A DNA stretch of 41,580 bases from Nitrosarchaeum sp. (GCA_003569705.1 BGOU01000009.1:1-41580), one strand, 5' to 3'; positions 1 through 8,583 are shown, numbered from the stretch's first letter. Translations and numbers: made by a program. The notes: generated by a model from the letters alone, not told the origin.

Positions 1-27
1 AAAATTATTGGATTTAAATGTTTGAAA

Positions 28-649
28 TTATCCCCAGTCTAGTTTTTTTGATTTAATTTTTCTTACAGAACCAGCCAGGATTCCAATCGTAATTCCAAGA
101 TTATAAAGAAGATACAAAAAAACCTCAAAGCACTGGGAGTCAAATCAGTGAATCTACTAAGACCAGTTAACAATAAAATAAGAAAGCTGAAAAAGAAAAC
201 AAAGATTTTGGCAACACCGTGAATATGAGTAAATTTTAGCAGTACGAATGTCATAATGGTCACAGAAATTGCAAGTACTGCCAAAAATCCGGCATTCATT
301 CCAAATACAAGAAAAATCAAAGATGCAAATTCTACGGGATTGCTAGTTTGAAAGAGATTAGAAATATCAATTTTTTCAGGAGATGCAAAACGAGGTACAC
401 TCAAAATTGCATTTACAAGAAACAAGAAAAATAAAGATACTGAAACGGTTTTTTACATGATTCTGCCAAACGTGGAAAACGTAAAAGTATCGCTCTGCCC
501 AAAACAATTCCTTGGAAAATCCCCAATTCCAAATGCACTTAAAATTGCAATTGCTGAAAATGCAGGATCTTGAAAGACTCCAACTAAAAATGAAAATTAA
601 AGCCATACTTGAAAATCATCTCAGTTACAATATTAGTTGCTAGATACAT
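28..649 (-). pseudogene. Frameshifted multi-pass membrane protein
   Basis: The reading frame is broken in several places. From an ATG at 649 (MYLATNIV) one frame closes early. A second frame gives a segment starting FLVGVFQDPAFS and hits a TAA just before KTVSVSLFFLFLV. It then runs through three hydrophobic stretches (EFASLIFLVFGMNAGFLAVL, TIMTFVLLKF, VFFFSFLILLLTGL). A last shift near the T-run at about 112-118 gives a natural membrane-protein end, LYLLYNLGITIGILAGSVRK, stopping at 28. Joined, this is about 205 residues with at least four membrane segments. I do not recognise the family. It is either a decayed gene or one intact gene with base-run errors. Confidence 0.5.
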
Positions 650-862
650 GGTTTTGGCAAAATTAGCAAAATAGTTTCATCAAAGACAAAAATCTAAAAA
701 ACAGATGGATAAAACAAGAGTAAATTTAATAAATTCATCGCAGAAGAGGCGATCTATGCAAAAGATCATGATTTTATTTGATTAATTGGGATACTAATTT
801 TTACAACAAATTATGCATATTCGCAAGAACCGAGTCTTGCCACATTTCAAGAGACAGCGCAA

Positions 863-1936
863 GTGATAATTGATAAAAACATATCACAAAACGTAACAGC
901 TTCAATTACTCTACAAAGTACAAACATACAAGAGATAAAAATTTCTGCCGAATTGGAGCAAAAAATTAGAGAAAACAATAGAATAACAGCCATAGTTTTG
1001 ACAAATCAGAATCAATGTGTTTTAGGCGTACTTGATGAATCATGTATTATCATAAATGTTGCAAGGGATACCGCAGATACGAATTTTCCAGCAATTCAAA
1101 ATTCTACAAAAAAGATTGCAGAATCATTCATTGATGAACTAAATCAGACATTTGATACTAATGCAAAGTTTCATTCCACATTTATTCAAACTAATGATGC
1201 GATGAGTAAAGCGCTTGACACGTCAGGATCAATTTCAGGTAAAGGTACAATATCTGCAGTGTATACAATGCCTATGGAAGATACAGAATCCATGTATGAA
1301 AAAATCTCAGCATTATTACTCTCAAAAACCATTAGAGAGTCTGGAGGGTTTTACGACATAGCAAAGAATCTATCTAAAGAAGAAAAATCAAAGATGACAT
1401 TTTCAATCATACCATTAGAAAAGAAATCATTACTACAATTGAAATTATCAGTCGATTACCCGAACAGGGCTTCATCAGTTAATGAAGTTAGTCCATTAGA
1501 ATTTCTAAAAGCAGATGAATTGAAAAGATCAGATTATTTCTCAACTGGATTTTATCCATTAAATTCAATATTGCAAGTGGTGGTATTATCTCCAGAATCC
1601 ACCAATATCTCAGATGTGAGAGGAAGTATTGTTCCCACTCAGATAGTAGATGGTGAAAAAATTCCAAAAGAAATTACAAAACAAGGATGGGTTTTTGATC
1701 CAGAACAGGGAAAGAGAGTTCAAGGAAAATATATTTTTGGTGAGAAACAATCAATAAACAAAGATGAGTTAATTTTTTCATTGGGCGGTAGTGAGTCACT
1801 AGCACCCAAAAAAATTGAAACGTATTTTGATGAGTCAACTATTATCGTAATAATTATTACAGTTGTAGCAATTGCAGCAGCAATATTTTATCTCAAAGGA
1901 TATAAAAAAACAGACGAAACCAAACTATACAAGTAA
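863..1936 (+). CDS. Secreted protein anchored by a C-terminal membrane segment
   Basis: This is a long open frame of 357 residues from a GTG, of unknown family. Residues 328-346 form one hydrophobic helix (IVIIITVVAIAAAIFYLKG) followed by a short Lys-rich tail, so the bulk probably lies outside the cell. The GTG start is likely artificial. The same frame stays open upstream through IFTTNYAYSQEPSL, and a one-base shift near 777-787 joins it to an ATG at 756 (MQKIMILF). Together these make a signal peptide ending in AYS-Q. The gene converges on arginine decarboxylase and overlaps its end by 12 bases. I know no named domain in it. Confidence 0.75.
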   Translation: MIIDKNISQNVTASITLQSTNIQEIKISAELEQKIRENNRITAIVLTNQNQCVLGVLDESCIIINVARDTADTNFPAIQNSTKKIAESFIDELNQTFDTNAKFHSTFIQTNDAMSKALDTSGSISGKGTISAVYTMPMEDTESMYEKISALLLSKTIRESGGFYDIAKNLSKEEKSKMTFSIIPLEKKSLLQLKLSVDYPNRASSVNEVSPLEFLKADELKRSDYFSTGFYPLNSILQVVVLSPESTNISDVRGSIVPTQIVDGEKIPKEITKQGWVFDPEQGKRVQGKYIFGEKQSINKDELIFSLGGSESLAPKKIETYFDESTIIVIIITVVAIAAAIFYLKGYKKTDETKLYK

Positions 1937-2476
1937 AACAGCAGCTGCAAAGACAGTAGTCCACTTACCATCCTTATCGCCTTTTGCTGATTGAGTGATA
2001 TTTTGTGTTTTGTAAATTTGACCGGAGATTGTCCATTGTTGTCTTTTTTCATTCCAGTCTTTATCAATATCAAATGGAATGCCAAGGGATGATGCAAGCA
2101 TTTGTGCTGCAATGTCTTCAGCATAATCGCCTGACTGTTGTTCATTTTGGCCATATGATTCGTATTCTGAAAGATACCCATATCGATTCGTATCTTTTGG
2201 TCGTGCAATGCCAACTGAAGCAGAACATAATCTATGAGCCTCATTTGTTTGATTCTTTGAATAAATGGTAAACAAGATCTGTCCGGGCTGAATGAGTTTA
2301 AGACCCTCATTTCTAGAAATTAATTTTGCGTTTGGTGGAAATATACTTGAAATTAAAACAAGATTAGTGCCTGAAATTCCAGCATCTCTCAAGGCATATT
2401 CAAAACTCGTCAATCTATCTTCATGAACACCTTTACCATTTGTGAGGAATAATTTTTTGGCGATTAAATCTAACAA
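1925..2476 (-). CDS. pdaD: Pyruvoyl-dependent arginine decarboxylase
   Basis: The 183-residue product matches the small archaeal pyruvoyl-dependent arginine decarboxylases, which make agmatine, the first step of polyamine synthesis. In this family a precursor cleaves itself between two serines, and the second becomes the pyruvoyl cofactor. The expected site is visible as VLISSIFPP with Ser43-Ser44, preceded by the family's LTSFEYALRDAGI segment (residues 22-34). Conserved Glu/Gly-rich stretches follow (YESYGQNEQQSG). The start is a TTG and the length is normal for the family. It stands alone, with no other polyamine gene in the window. Confidence 0.9.
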   Translation of the reverse strand: MLDLIAKKLFLTNGKGVHEDRLTSFEYALRDAGISGTNLVLISSIFPPNAKLISRNEGLKLIQPGQILFTIYSKNQTNEAHRLCSASVGIARPKDTNRYGYLSEYESYGQNEQQSGDYAEDIAAQMLASSLGIPFDIDKDWNEKRQQWTISGQIYKTQNITQSAKGDKDGKWTTVFAAAVLLV

Positions 2477-2843
2477 TTCTTTTTTTATGAAATTGTTTTA
2501 TTATTTATACTTTGATTAAAAACCACAACGGGCATTTTCAAAAAAAATATGCGATCTGCACACCATGTTTTTTTATGTGGAATCTCAATGTGTTTTTTCA
2601 ATCACATAATTTTTGTCAAACATAATTGCAGATTCTATTTTTGAATGACATGTTGGTTGTTTTTAGGACAAAAATAAAGACGTGATTCTGGATACACTAA
2701 CGAATAAGGCTACTTTACAGTCACAATATAGAATTAACTCGATGGACAGGTCATTTCTCATACGTAACACTAGGGGTTTAGCCTATCAAGTCAAATGAAT
2801 ATTTAATGAGTTAGATTTTTTATAATGTATAACAGCATAGATT
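2477..2843. other. Intergenic region with promoter of the CPBP protease
   Basis: This is 367 AT-rich bases between divergent genes. The only signal I can support is a TATA-like stretch (ttttttataat, about 2816-2826) centred roughly 25 bases before the ATG at 2844, which would give a leaderless transcript. No ORF of note and no RNA fold is recognised in the rest. Confidence 0.4.
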
Positions 2844-3395
2844 ATGTTAGAAGATTTTTTCCAGTCAGAGATTTTCTTAATTGGATACTATATCCTAACC
2901 GTAGGAGCATCGCTTCTTCTCATTAAAGAAACTAAAAACAGAATTAAGGATCTAAAAATAGGAATTAGTTCAATAAAATATGCACCCATACCGTTTGGAA
3001 TTTTATTTGTATACATTATTTTTGCACATGATTTTGTCGAAACAATACCCATTTTAAATTGGAGTTGGCTTGGATACAACATTGCTTTTGGTCCATTTGC
3101 AGATCAGGGATTTTGGGGCATAATTCCTTTCATTCCATTGTTAGTGTACATGTTTATCCACATCAACTATGTAGAGGAATTGTATTTTAGAAAATCAAAA
3201 AAGATGGTAGTAGCATGGGCGTTTATCCATATTGCAATGGGGGTAAAAGTACACATGGCAATATTGTTGCTACCGATTGGATTTTTGTTCAAATACATTT
3301 ACGATAAAAAAGGAATCAATCATGCATACGCAATGCATTTTGCAACAAACATACTAGTTGTTATCGCTCTTTTTCTTTCTTTTATCATTACTTAA
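2844..3395 (+). CDS. CPBP-family intramembrane metalloprotease
   Basis: This is a 183-residue protein with about five or six membrane helices. It carries the CPBP (CAAX protease/Abi) signature in order: EELYFR (EExxxR), WAFIHIAMG (FxxxH) and HAYAMHFATN (HxxxN-type third motif). The glutamates and histidines in these motifs bind the catalytic metal in the membrane. Family members trim prenylated proteins, process peptides or act in immunity, and the substrate here cannot be told. The last 42 bases overlap the end of a small membrane protein gene on the other strand. A TATA-like box about 25 bases before the ATG suggests leaderless transcription. Confidence 0.75.
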   Translation: MLEDFFQSEIFLIGYYILTVGASLLLIKETKNRIKDLKIGISSIKYAPIPFGILFVYIIFAHDFVETIPILNWSWLGYNIAFGPFADQGFWGIIPFIPLLVYMFIHINYVEELYFRKSKKMVVAWAFIHIAMGVKVHMAILLLPIGFLFKYIYDKKGINHAYAMHFATNILVVIALFLSFIIT

Positions 3396-3584
3396 TTCGG
3401 GTTTTTGATTAAGGAAGATCCAGCCAAAAAATGTACCCAGAGCTAAATTTATGACTCCCATAAATGTAATCATCAGTGTTCCTTGAGGTGGTGCAATATA
3501 CAGACCAACGATAATCCCAACAATACCTGCCCCAAAAAACATCCCCATCATGATTTTAAGTCGTATTGGCTTGACGTATTTCAT
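3354..3584 (-). CDS. Small two-helix membrane protein
   Basis: The 76-residue protein has two hydrophobic helices (about residues 11-31 and 38-58) joined by a short loop, and a strongly basic tail (NDKRKKKSDNN). No family is recognised. It converges with the CPBP protease gene and shares 42 bases with it. The overlap weakens the case slightly, but the two clean helices and charged end fit a real small membrane protein rather than a shadow frame. Confidence 0.6.
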   Translation of the reverse strand: MKYVKPIRLKIMMGMFFGAGIVGIIVGLYIAPPQGTLMITFMGVINLALGTFFGWIFLNQKPELSNDKRKKKSDNN

Positions 3585-3776
3585 GGATGAATATTTACAG
3601 TTTCACAGTATTATAATCTGATAGGCAACATGCATCAAATAGAGAATAGGTATTTTTTAAAAATCAGAACGGATCTAAAAAAATAAAAACAGATCTTAGA
3701 CATACGTACCAAAGTTTTATTTGAAATACTTTATCGGGTAACACTTTAAAGATCCAAAATTTTTATTGGATTTTGT

Positions 3777-3851
3777 GCCAATATAGCTCAGCCTGGTTAG
3801 AGCATCAGATTTGTAATCTGAGGGTCGTGGGTTCGGATCCCATTATTGGCT
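3777..3851 (+). tRNA. tRNA-Thr (anticodon TGT)
   Basis: A full cloverleaf can be drawn. The acceptor arm GCCAATA pairs with TATTGGC. The D arm is GCTC/GAGC. The anticodon stem TCAGA/TCTGA holds the loop TTTGTAA (anticodon TGT, reading ACA). The T arm is GTGGG/CCCAT with loop TTCGGAT. There is no intron, and CCA is not encoded. A T-run follows directly and may end transcription. A TATA-like ctttaaag at 3744-3751 lies at the right distance upstream. Confidence 0.95.
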
Positions 3852-3913
3852 TTTTAAATTTATAAAAATAATTTCGAAAGAGTAAGAAAAAACGACGTTA
3901 AGCGTATTTTAGC

Positions 3914-4072
3914 CTAATATCTTCCTCTATTTTCAGTTCTTGGTTTTCTATGTTTTGGTAAACATTCTTTGCAGAAAACATCTCTACCTTCAATTGGTTG
4001 AAAAGGTACTTGTGATTCTTTTCCGCAATCAGAACATGTACATGGGTACAGTTTACGATCGTCTGCTGACAT
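3914..4072 (-). CDS. Single-domain CxxC-x17-CxxC zinc protein (52 aa)
   Basis: This short ORF lies inside a longer but meaningless frame. It reads MSADDRKLYPCTCSDCGKES and continues to a second pair, CKEC. The spacing CSDC-x17-CKEC, with the inner QVPFQPIEGR, matches the CxxC-x17-CxxC small domain and is clearly related to the two domains of the protein at 13714-14136. Four cysteines predict one zinc ion. The basic tail (KHRKPRTENRGRY) suggests nucleic-acid contact. It is divergent from the DsbA-like gene. The function is unknown. Confidence 0.8.
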   Translation of the reverse strand: MSADDRKLYPCTCSDCGKESQVPFQPIEGRDVFCKECLPKHRKPRTENRGRY

Positions 4073-4171
4073 TGTTTTGGATATTGTGATGGAATATAAG
4101 AACTATGAGAAATAAAAACAAGGCAAAATATGGCAATACGAATAAGTATGTTATAATTCAATCAAATCCAA

Positions 4172-4984
4172 ATGGATTCTGATGAAATAGAATCAAAGCA
4201 CAAAGAAAGCAATGGCGGAAAAATTTCCATTAAAAAATCAGTGTTTATGGCTTTAGTGATTTCAGTGATAGCATCTAGTCTAGTGGCAGTATTTTTTGCA
4301 GGTTCGTATATGAGTTTAAAATCAGATCAAATAACAAAATCGGAATTAACCGAGGCAATTGTAAAACTTGAATCAAAGATTTTGAAAAATCAGCAAGCAC
4401 CTACAGAACCTAACCTACAACCAATTAGTGTGTCAATGGATGACGATCCAATTAGAGGGGATCAAGATGCACCAATTACCATTGTAGAATTTTCAGATTT
4501 TCAATGTCCATATTGCGCTAGATTTCAAATTCAGACACTCCCATTAATTTTAGAACAATACGTAGATACAGGAAAAGTAAAATTCGTATTCAGAGATTTC
4601 CCAATACAAAACAGTCACCCTAATGCAATGCCAGCGGCTGTAGCATCAGAATGTGCGCATGAACAAGACAAGTATTGGCAATACCACGATACATTATTTG
4701 AAAATCAAGGAGTTTGGAATAAAGTAGAACTCACATCTGCAATTACAATCTTTAAAGAATTTGCAACAAAATTAGATTTGAATCAAGATCAATTCGATTC
4801 TTGTCTGGATTCAGGTAAATACATCAAAGAGATTAGCAATGATCTAAAAGATGGAAAGAGTTACGGAGTAACTGGAACACCGGGATTTTTCATAGGAAAT
4901 GAAGAAATTGGATTTGTAAAAATAAATGGAGCCCAACCTTTTGAAGCATTCAAGAGCATAATTGATTCTCAACTAAACACATGA
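4172..4984 (+). CDS. DsbA-like thiol-disulfide oxidoreductase, membrane anchored
   Basis: The 270-residue protein has one N-terminal membrane helix (about residues 24-46) after a Lys-rich segment. An extracellular thioredoxin-fold domain follows. The active site is FSDFQCPYCARF with Cys112 and Cys115, and the cis-proline loop is GVTGTPGFFIGN. The layout matches the DsbA/DsbG-type group (COG1651), which forms or rearranges disulfides in exported proteins. That fits an organism exporting many copper and cysteine proteins. It is monocistronic by its surroundings, with a leader-type DEAD-box gene 107 bases downstream. Confidence 0.9.
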   Translation: MDSDEIESKHKESNGGKISIKKSVFMALVISVIASSLVAVFFAGSYMSLKSDQITKSELTEAIVKLESKILKNQQAPTEPNLQPISVSMDDDPIRGDQDAPITIVEFSDFQCPYCARFQIQTLPLILEQYVDTGKVKFVFRDFPIQNSHPNAMPAAVASECAHEQDKYWQYHDTLFENQGVWNKVELTSAITIFKEFATKLDLNQDQFDSCLDSGKYIKEISNDLKDGKSYGVTGTPGFFIGNEEIGFVKINGAQPFEAFKSIIDSQLNT

Positions 4985-5000
4985 GAAATAAGAACAAGCG

Positions 5001-5090
5001 TTTATTAGACCTAAAAGAGGTTTATGGGTATCGGAATAATGACGAGTAGGCAATGAGCTTTTTCGTCATTGCTTAAGAGAAGAAAACAAA
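5001..5090 (+). promoter_or_regulatory. Promoter and structured leader of the DEAD-box gene
   Basis: A TATA-like tttattag at 5001-5008 predicts a transcript start near 5030 and a leader of about 60 bases. Within it aatgacga (5038-5045) pairs perfectly with tcgtcatt (5063-5070). A second pair, gcaatga (5050-5056) with tcattgc (5066-5072), uses the same 3' bases. The two hairpins therefore exclude each other. No strong Shine-Dalgarno sequence is seen before the ATG at 5091. The pairings are seen directly; a regulatory switch is inference. Confidence 0.45.
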
Positions 5091-6437
5091 ATGACAAAAT
5101 TTCAAGATTTAGGATTAAAAGATGAGTTACTGAAAGGAATTCATGAAATGGGATTTGCAGATGCATTTCCTATTCAAGAAGCAGTAATCCCAGTGTTACT
5201 TACAGGTAGAGATGTTGTAGGACAAGCACATACTGGTTCTGGTAAAACAGCAGCATTTGCTTTGGCTATGCTTCAAGAGATACAACCAAAAAAAGGCATC
5301 CAAGGTTTGATCATGGCCCCAACAAGAGAGCTTGCAATGCAAATTGCAGGAGAGATAAAGAAATTTGGCAAGTACACAGGAATTAGAGTAGCAACAGTGT
5401 ATGGAGGTCAGGGAATGGGCTTACAATTAGATGCACTACATAGAGGTGTAGAGATAGTAGTTGCAACACCTGGAAGATTAATTGATCATCTTAAACGTGG
5501 TTCAATAGAACTGGGGGATATTACCCACATTGTATTGGATGAGGCAGATACGATGTTAGACATGGGATTTATTGACGATATTCAGTTTATTTTAGATCTT
5601 GCCCCAGAAGACAGAGTAATGTCATTGTTTTCAGCAACAATGCCAACTACAATCCTCAGACTCTCTGAAGAGTATTTGAAAAATCCAAAACAATTTCTTC
5701 TTGACGCAGATGATCTTAGTGGAGAAGGAATAGACCAAGCATTTCTCGTAATTAAAGATAGAGACAAAATGAAATATCTTATTGATTTTATCAAACCAGT
5801 TAAAGGTCAAATCATAGTTTTCTGTTCTACAAAATACAGAACCCGAGATGTTGCTAAATTCTTACATCAAGAAAAATTCGATACCGTTGCAATAGAAGGA
5901 GACATGTCGCAAAGTAGGCGAGAGCAATCAATGTCAAAATTCAGAAATGGTAAGGTGGATATTCTTGTTGCAACAGATGTCGCTTCTAGAGGAATTGATG
6001 TGCCAAGAGTAGAATTAGTAGTCAACTATGATGTTCCAAATCAAGAAATGGTGTATTTCCATAGAATTGGAAGAACCGCAAGAGCAGGTGCAAAAGGAAG
6101 AGCAATCACACTAGTATCATACTCATCAGTAGGAGATTGGAATTTAGTTAAGCGTCAAATCAAAGTACCTTTAACAGACTTGAACAAAGAGATGGGAATA
6201 GAAATTTCAATTCCTGATCCTCTAAAAAGACAAGTTTCATCCAGAAGATATGGTGGTGGAAGTTCATCAAGATCTGGCGGATACTCCAGAGGTCGTTCTG
6301 GCGGATACGGAAGATCCGGTGGATATGGTGGAGGAGGTAGCAGTAGAGGAGATGCAAGAGATGACAGAAGCAGTGGAAGAAAAAAATACGGAGACCGTGG
6401 CGATAGAAATAGCTATGGTGGACGTAGCAGATGGTAA
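5091..6437 (+). CDS. DEAD-box ATP-dependent RNA helicase with Gly/Arg-rich tail
   Basis: The 448-residue protein has all the helicase motifs in order: a Q motif (FPIQEAVIP, Gln29), AHTGSGKT (46-53), PTRELAMQ, TPGRLIDHL, DEAD (150-153), SAT, VATDVASRGID and HRIGRTARAG. These are the two RecA-like domains of SF2 RNA helicases. From about residue 385 the chain becomes a low-complexity tail rich in Gly, Ser, Arg and Tyr (GGYSRGRSGGYGRSGGYGG), typical of RNA-binding RGG-type regions. In bacteria and archaea such helicases unwind structured RNA, often in the cold. The unusual leader upstream supports regulated expression. Confidence 0.95.
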   Translation: MTKFQDLGLKDELLKGIHEMGFADAFPIQEAVIPVLLTGRDVVGQAHTGSGKTAAFALAMLQEIQPKKGIQGLIMAPTRELAMQIAGEIKKFGKYTGIRVATVYGGQGMGLQLDALHRGVEIVVATPGRLIDHLKRGSIELGDITHIVLDEADTMLDMGFIDDIQFILDLAPEDRVMSLFSATMPTTILRLSEEYLKNPKQFLLDADDLSGEGIDQAFLVIKDRDKMKYLIDFIKPVKGQIIVFCSTKYRTRDVAKFLHQEKFDTVAIEGDMSQSRREQSMSKFRNGKVDILVATDVASRGIDVPRVELVVNYDVPNQEMVYFHRIGRTARAGAKGRAITLVSYSSVGDWNLVKRQIKVPLTDLNKEMGIEISIPDPLKRQVSSRRYGGGSSSRSGGYSRGRSGGYGRSGGYGGGGSSRGDARDDRSSGRKKYGDRGDRNSYGGRSRW

Positions 6438-6486
6438 TAGATGTAAAACTTAAAGACAAGTAACAAAACAAACATTTTGAGAAAAC

Positions 6487-6720
6487 ATGCATACAGGATT
6501 TATTTTATTAAATTGTGATCTTGGCGCAGAAGAGTATATTGTAGAAGAATTAAAACAAATGCCCAATATCAAAAACGCACATCTTACTTTTGGCGCATAT
6601 GATGTAATTGTAGAGGTAAATACAGAAAATCAGCAGGCGTTTGATAAGACAGTGGCGGGAATTAGAAAATTATCAAGGGTGGAAAGTACAATGACACTAA
6701 GTGTCATAAACTCCGAGTGA
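6487..6720 (+). CDS. Stand-alone Lrp/AsnC effector (RAM) domain protein
   Basis: This 77-residue protein contains only the alpha-beta ligand-binding half of Lrp/AsnC regulators (FILLNCDLGAEEYIVEELKQ, TFGAYDVIVEV). It has no helix-turn-helix. Such domain-only proteins assemble into oligomers that may bind amino acids or modulate full-length Lrp partners. It follows the helicase by 49 bases in the same direction. A close paralogue of 76 residues lies at 16794-17024. Confidence 0.85.
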   Translation: MHTGFILLNCDLGAEEYIVEELKQMPNIKNAHLTFGAYDVIVEVNTENQQAFDKTVAGIRKLSRVESTMTLSVINSE

Positions 6721-6829
6721 ACTAACAACACCTAAAGGATGTGGGTTTTCCCGCTTATATTTATAAAATACTCAGATAAAATAACTAACAGAATAATTGT
6801 TATAGGAGATAATTCAAATTTAATTCAAA

Positions 6830-7117
6830 ATGGAAAAAATAGATTATGAAGGAATTGTTTGGGCAATTAATCACAATAATCCAGAGCCATTAGTTGAACA
6901 TGCTCTGCATACATTAGAAATGCATGGAGTAAAAAAAGAAGACATCCAACTAACAGATGCTCCAGATAATGTCAAAGTTGGTGCAATCGTAGTTGAAATT
7001 TGGCCATACCATCTTGATGTTGGAAGAGTTAGAACCATACGTAATGAATCATTTATCAGCGGTACTGTTATGACGATTGAGCTAAAGCTAAATGACGAAG
7101 GCAACTATACCGATTAA
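6830..7117 (+). CDS. Conserved-looking hypothetical protein (95 aa)
   Basis: A compact soluble protein of 95 residues starts from a good ATG, with a TATA-like tatatttataaaata at about 6757-6771. It contains mixed alpha/beta-type sequence (VGAIVVEIWPYHLDVGRVRT) and ends acidic. I recognise no family. Its stop lies two bases before the TTG of the next gene, so the two are probably co-transcribed. Confidence 0.7.
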   Translation: MEKIDYEGIVWAINHNNPEPLVEHALHTLEMHGVKKEDIQLTDAPDNVKVGAIVVEIWPYHLDVGRVRTIRNESFISGTVMTIELKLNDEGNYTD

Positions 7118-7119
7118 TT

Positions 7120-7611
7120 TTGAAAAAATCAAAGAAACAAAATATCATCATTGCATCTGTTGCAATTATCATCATAGGTGCAATAGCAGGTTATAATTAT
7201 TCAGTAGATCAAACTAAACAAAAAGGACTCAGGTTTGGCAACGAACTTCAGCAAATTCAAGAGGATGTCAAGCAATTACAAACAGAATTTAATTCAAAAG
7301 TCATACAGTGGAAGGAGGGAGATTTGAGTCAAGAGGAATTATCAGAATATTCAAAAACTCATATTGAAAAACTGCAAAATGTGATTTTAAAATATGATGG
7401 TTTAATCCCACCAAAACAATTTACACCATCAGTGGAATTATTCAAGCTTTCAACACAGACGCAATTAGACAGCGATAAGGAATTCATAGAATGGATAAAA
7501 ACAAATGACACTTCTCACAAAATTAGATCAGATTCATTAATACAAGAATCATTTGAGTACGAAATGACTGCTTTAGGGGAATTTAATGCAGCAAAAGCAG
7601 GGTTAAGATAG
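7120..7611 (+). CDS. Membrane-anchored helical protein
   Basis: The 163-residue protein starts at TTG with MKKSKKQN, a basic segment, then one membrane helix (about residues 8-25). A long charged helical region follows (LQQIQEDVKQLQTEFNSKVI, then further helices). This suggests an extracellular coiled-coil-like domain held at the membrane. There is no recognised family. It directly follows the 95-residue gene at 6830-7117. Confidence 0.65.
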   Translation: MKKSKKQNIIIASVAIIIIGAIAGYNYSVDQTKQKGLRFGNELQQIQEDVKQLQTEFNSKVIQWKEGDLSQEELSEYSKTHIEKLQNVILKYDGLIPPKQFTPSVELFKLSTQTQLDSDKEFIEWIKTNDTSHKIRSDSLIQESFEYEMTALGEFNAAKAGLR

Positions 7612-7665
7612 ATAACAATCACCTAGTTGTAACAATGCTCTAGAACATAATCAATCCAGGTATGA

Positions 7666-8121
7666 TTATAATAAATTTAATTTTTGCAATAAATCCAAGA
7701 TAGGTGAGATTTCTTTTAGAATCTCTGTCTTGTCTAATGGTATGGGTTCTGAAAATTTAATTGGAAATGTGATTGTAAGCATGTCATTATCAGTGTGAGA
7801 TATTCTAATAGAATGAACAGTATTGTTGGTTTTTGTGATAAAATCTTTCCATTTTTTCAGATGCTCGCCAACACGATTTACGTGATTCTCTAATTCATCA
7901 ATATCAATATCCAAATCAGAATCAAATAATCCGAATTTAACAAGTGGAATCATGATAAGTCCTCCTGGAATTTTATCATGATTTTTTAGCATTTGTGAAA
8001 CAATATCTACAGCGTTTTCTTTTGGAAAGATATCACCATAATCAGGATCAAAATATCCAGCTACGAGTTTGTTAGAATCAAATATTCGGAAATATTCATC
8101 ATCTAAATCTAATTTCCACAA
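7666..8121 (-). CDS. Hypothetical acidic protein (151 aa)
   Basis: This is a soluble 151-residue protein from a TTG start, with no membrane segment and no motif I recognise. It is acidic in the middle (FDSDLDIDIDELEN) and ends in a Leu-rich helix (ISPILDLLQKLNLL). It stands alone between two genes on the other strand. The base composition matches its neighbours, so I call it real but unassigned. Confidence 0.65.
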   Translation of the reverse strand: MWKLDLDDEYFRIFDSNKLVAGYFDPDYGDIFPKENAVDIVSQMLKNHDKIPGGLIMIPLVKFGLFDSDLDIDIDELENHVNRVGEHLKKWKDFITKTNNTVHSIRISHTDNDMLTITFPIKFSEPIPLDKTEILKEISPILDLLQKLNLL

Positions 8122-8192
8122 TAACTAGGCAACAGAGCATGAATAAATAAAGAATTTACCAGAGTTAAATATCCAAGAAAAAGAAGAAAATC

Positions 8193-8495
8193 ATGGTAAT
8201 TTCCAAAGAAAACAAAGATTTCATTGATAGTTTGATTGATTACTACATTAGCGAATCAGAGTCATATAGGCAGATTGCAGAAAATTTTGTTCCAGAAGTA
8301 GAGTCAGTTGCAGATACAGCATTTGGAATTATTGTAGGGTGTGTGTATTCTGGATTTTTACAGGCTTACCAAAACCAACAACAAACACCGGGATTAGAAG
8401 ACATCAATGAATTCAATCGCATTCTAAAGAGCCGTGCACCATTAATCAAAAAATCTATTCTTGACCCCATCAGAGAGCAAGTAAAAGACGATTAA
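8193..8495 (+). CDS. Hypothetical protein (100 aa)
   Basis: This 100-residue protein is mostly helical, with a central hydrophobic stretch (ADTAFGIIVGCVYSGFLQAY, about residues 41-60) that could be one helix of a bundle or a weak membrane segment. Charged ends flank it. No family is recognised. An A-rich stretch (aagaaaaagaagaaaatc) precedes the ATG. Confidence 0.65.
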   Translation: MVISKENKDFIDSLIDYYISESESYRQIAENFVPEVESVADTAFGIIVGCVYSGFLQAYQNQQQTPGLEDINEFNRILKSRAPLIKKSILDPIREQVKDD

Positions 8496-8583
8496 AATAT
8501 TTTCAGAACAACTTTAGGATTACCAGTCAATCTGTTGCAAAAATATAGTTAAAGTTTAATTTGATTTCATAATATCAAAAGAC

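Noticed and set aside
3898-4161. 87-codon minus-strand ORF
   Set aside because: The 52-residue frame inside it carries four conserved cysteines at family spacing. The longer frame has none of that order and looks random.
6160-6492. 110-codon His/Phe-rich minus-strand ORF
   Set aside because: It is the reverse complement of the Gly/Arg-rich tail of the helicase gene, which keeps the other strand free of stops.
6741-6754. Small GC-rich hairpin (gtggg-tttt-cccgc) after the first Lrp-domain gene
   Set aside because: Five pairs only and no T-run after it. It is not enough to call a terminator.
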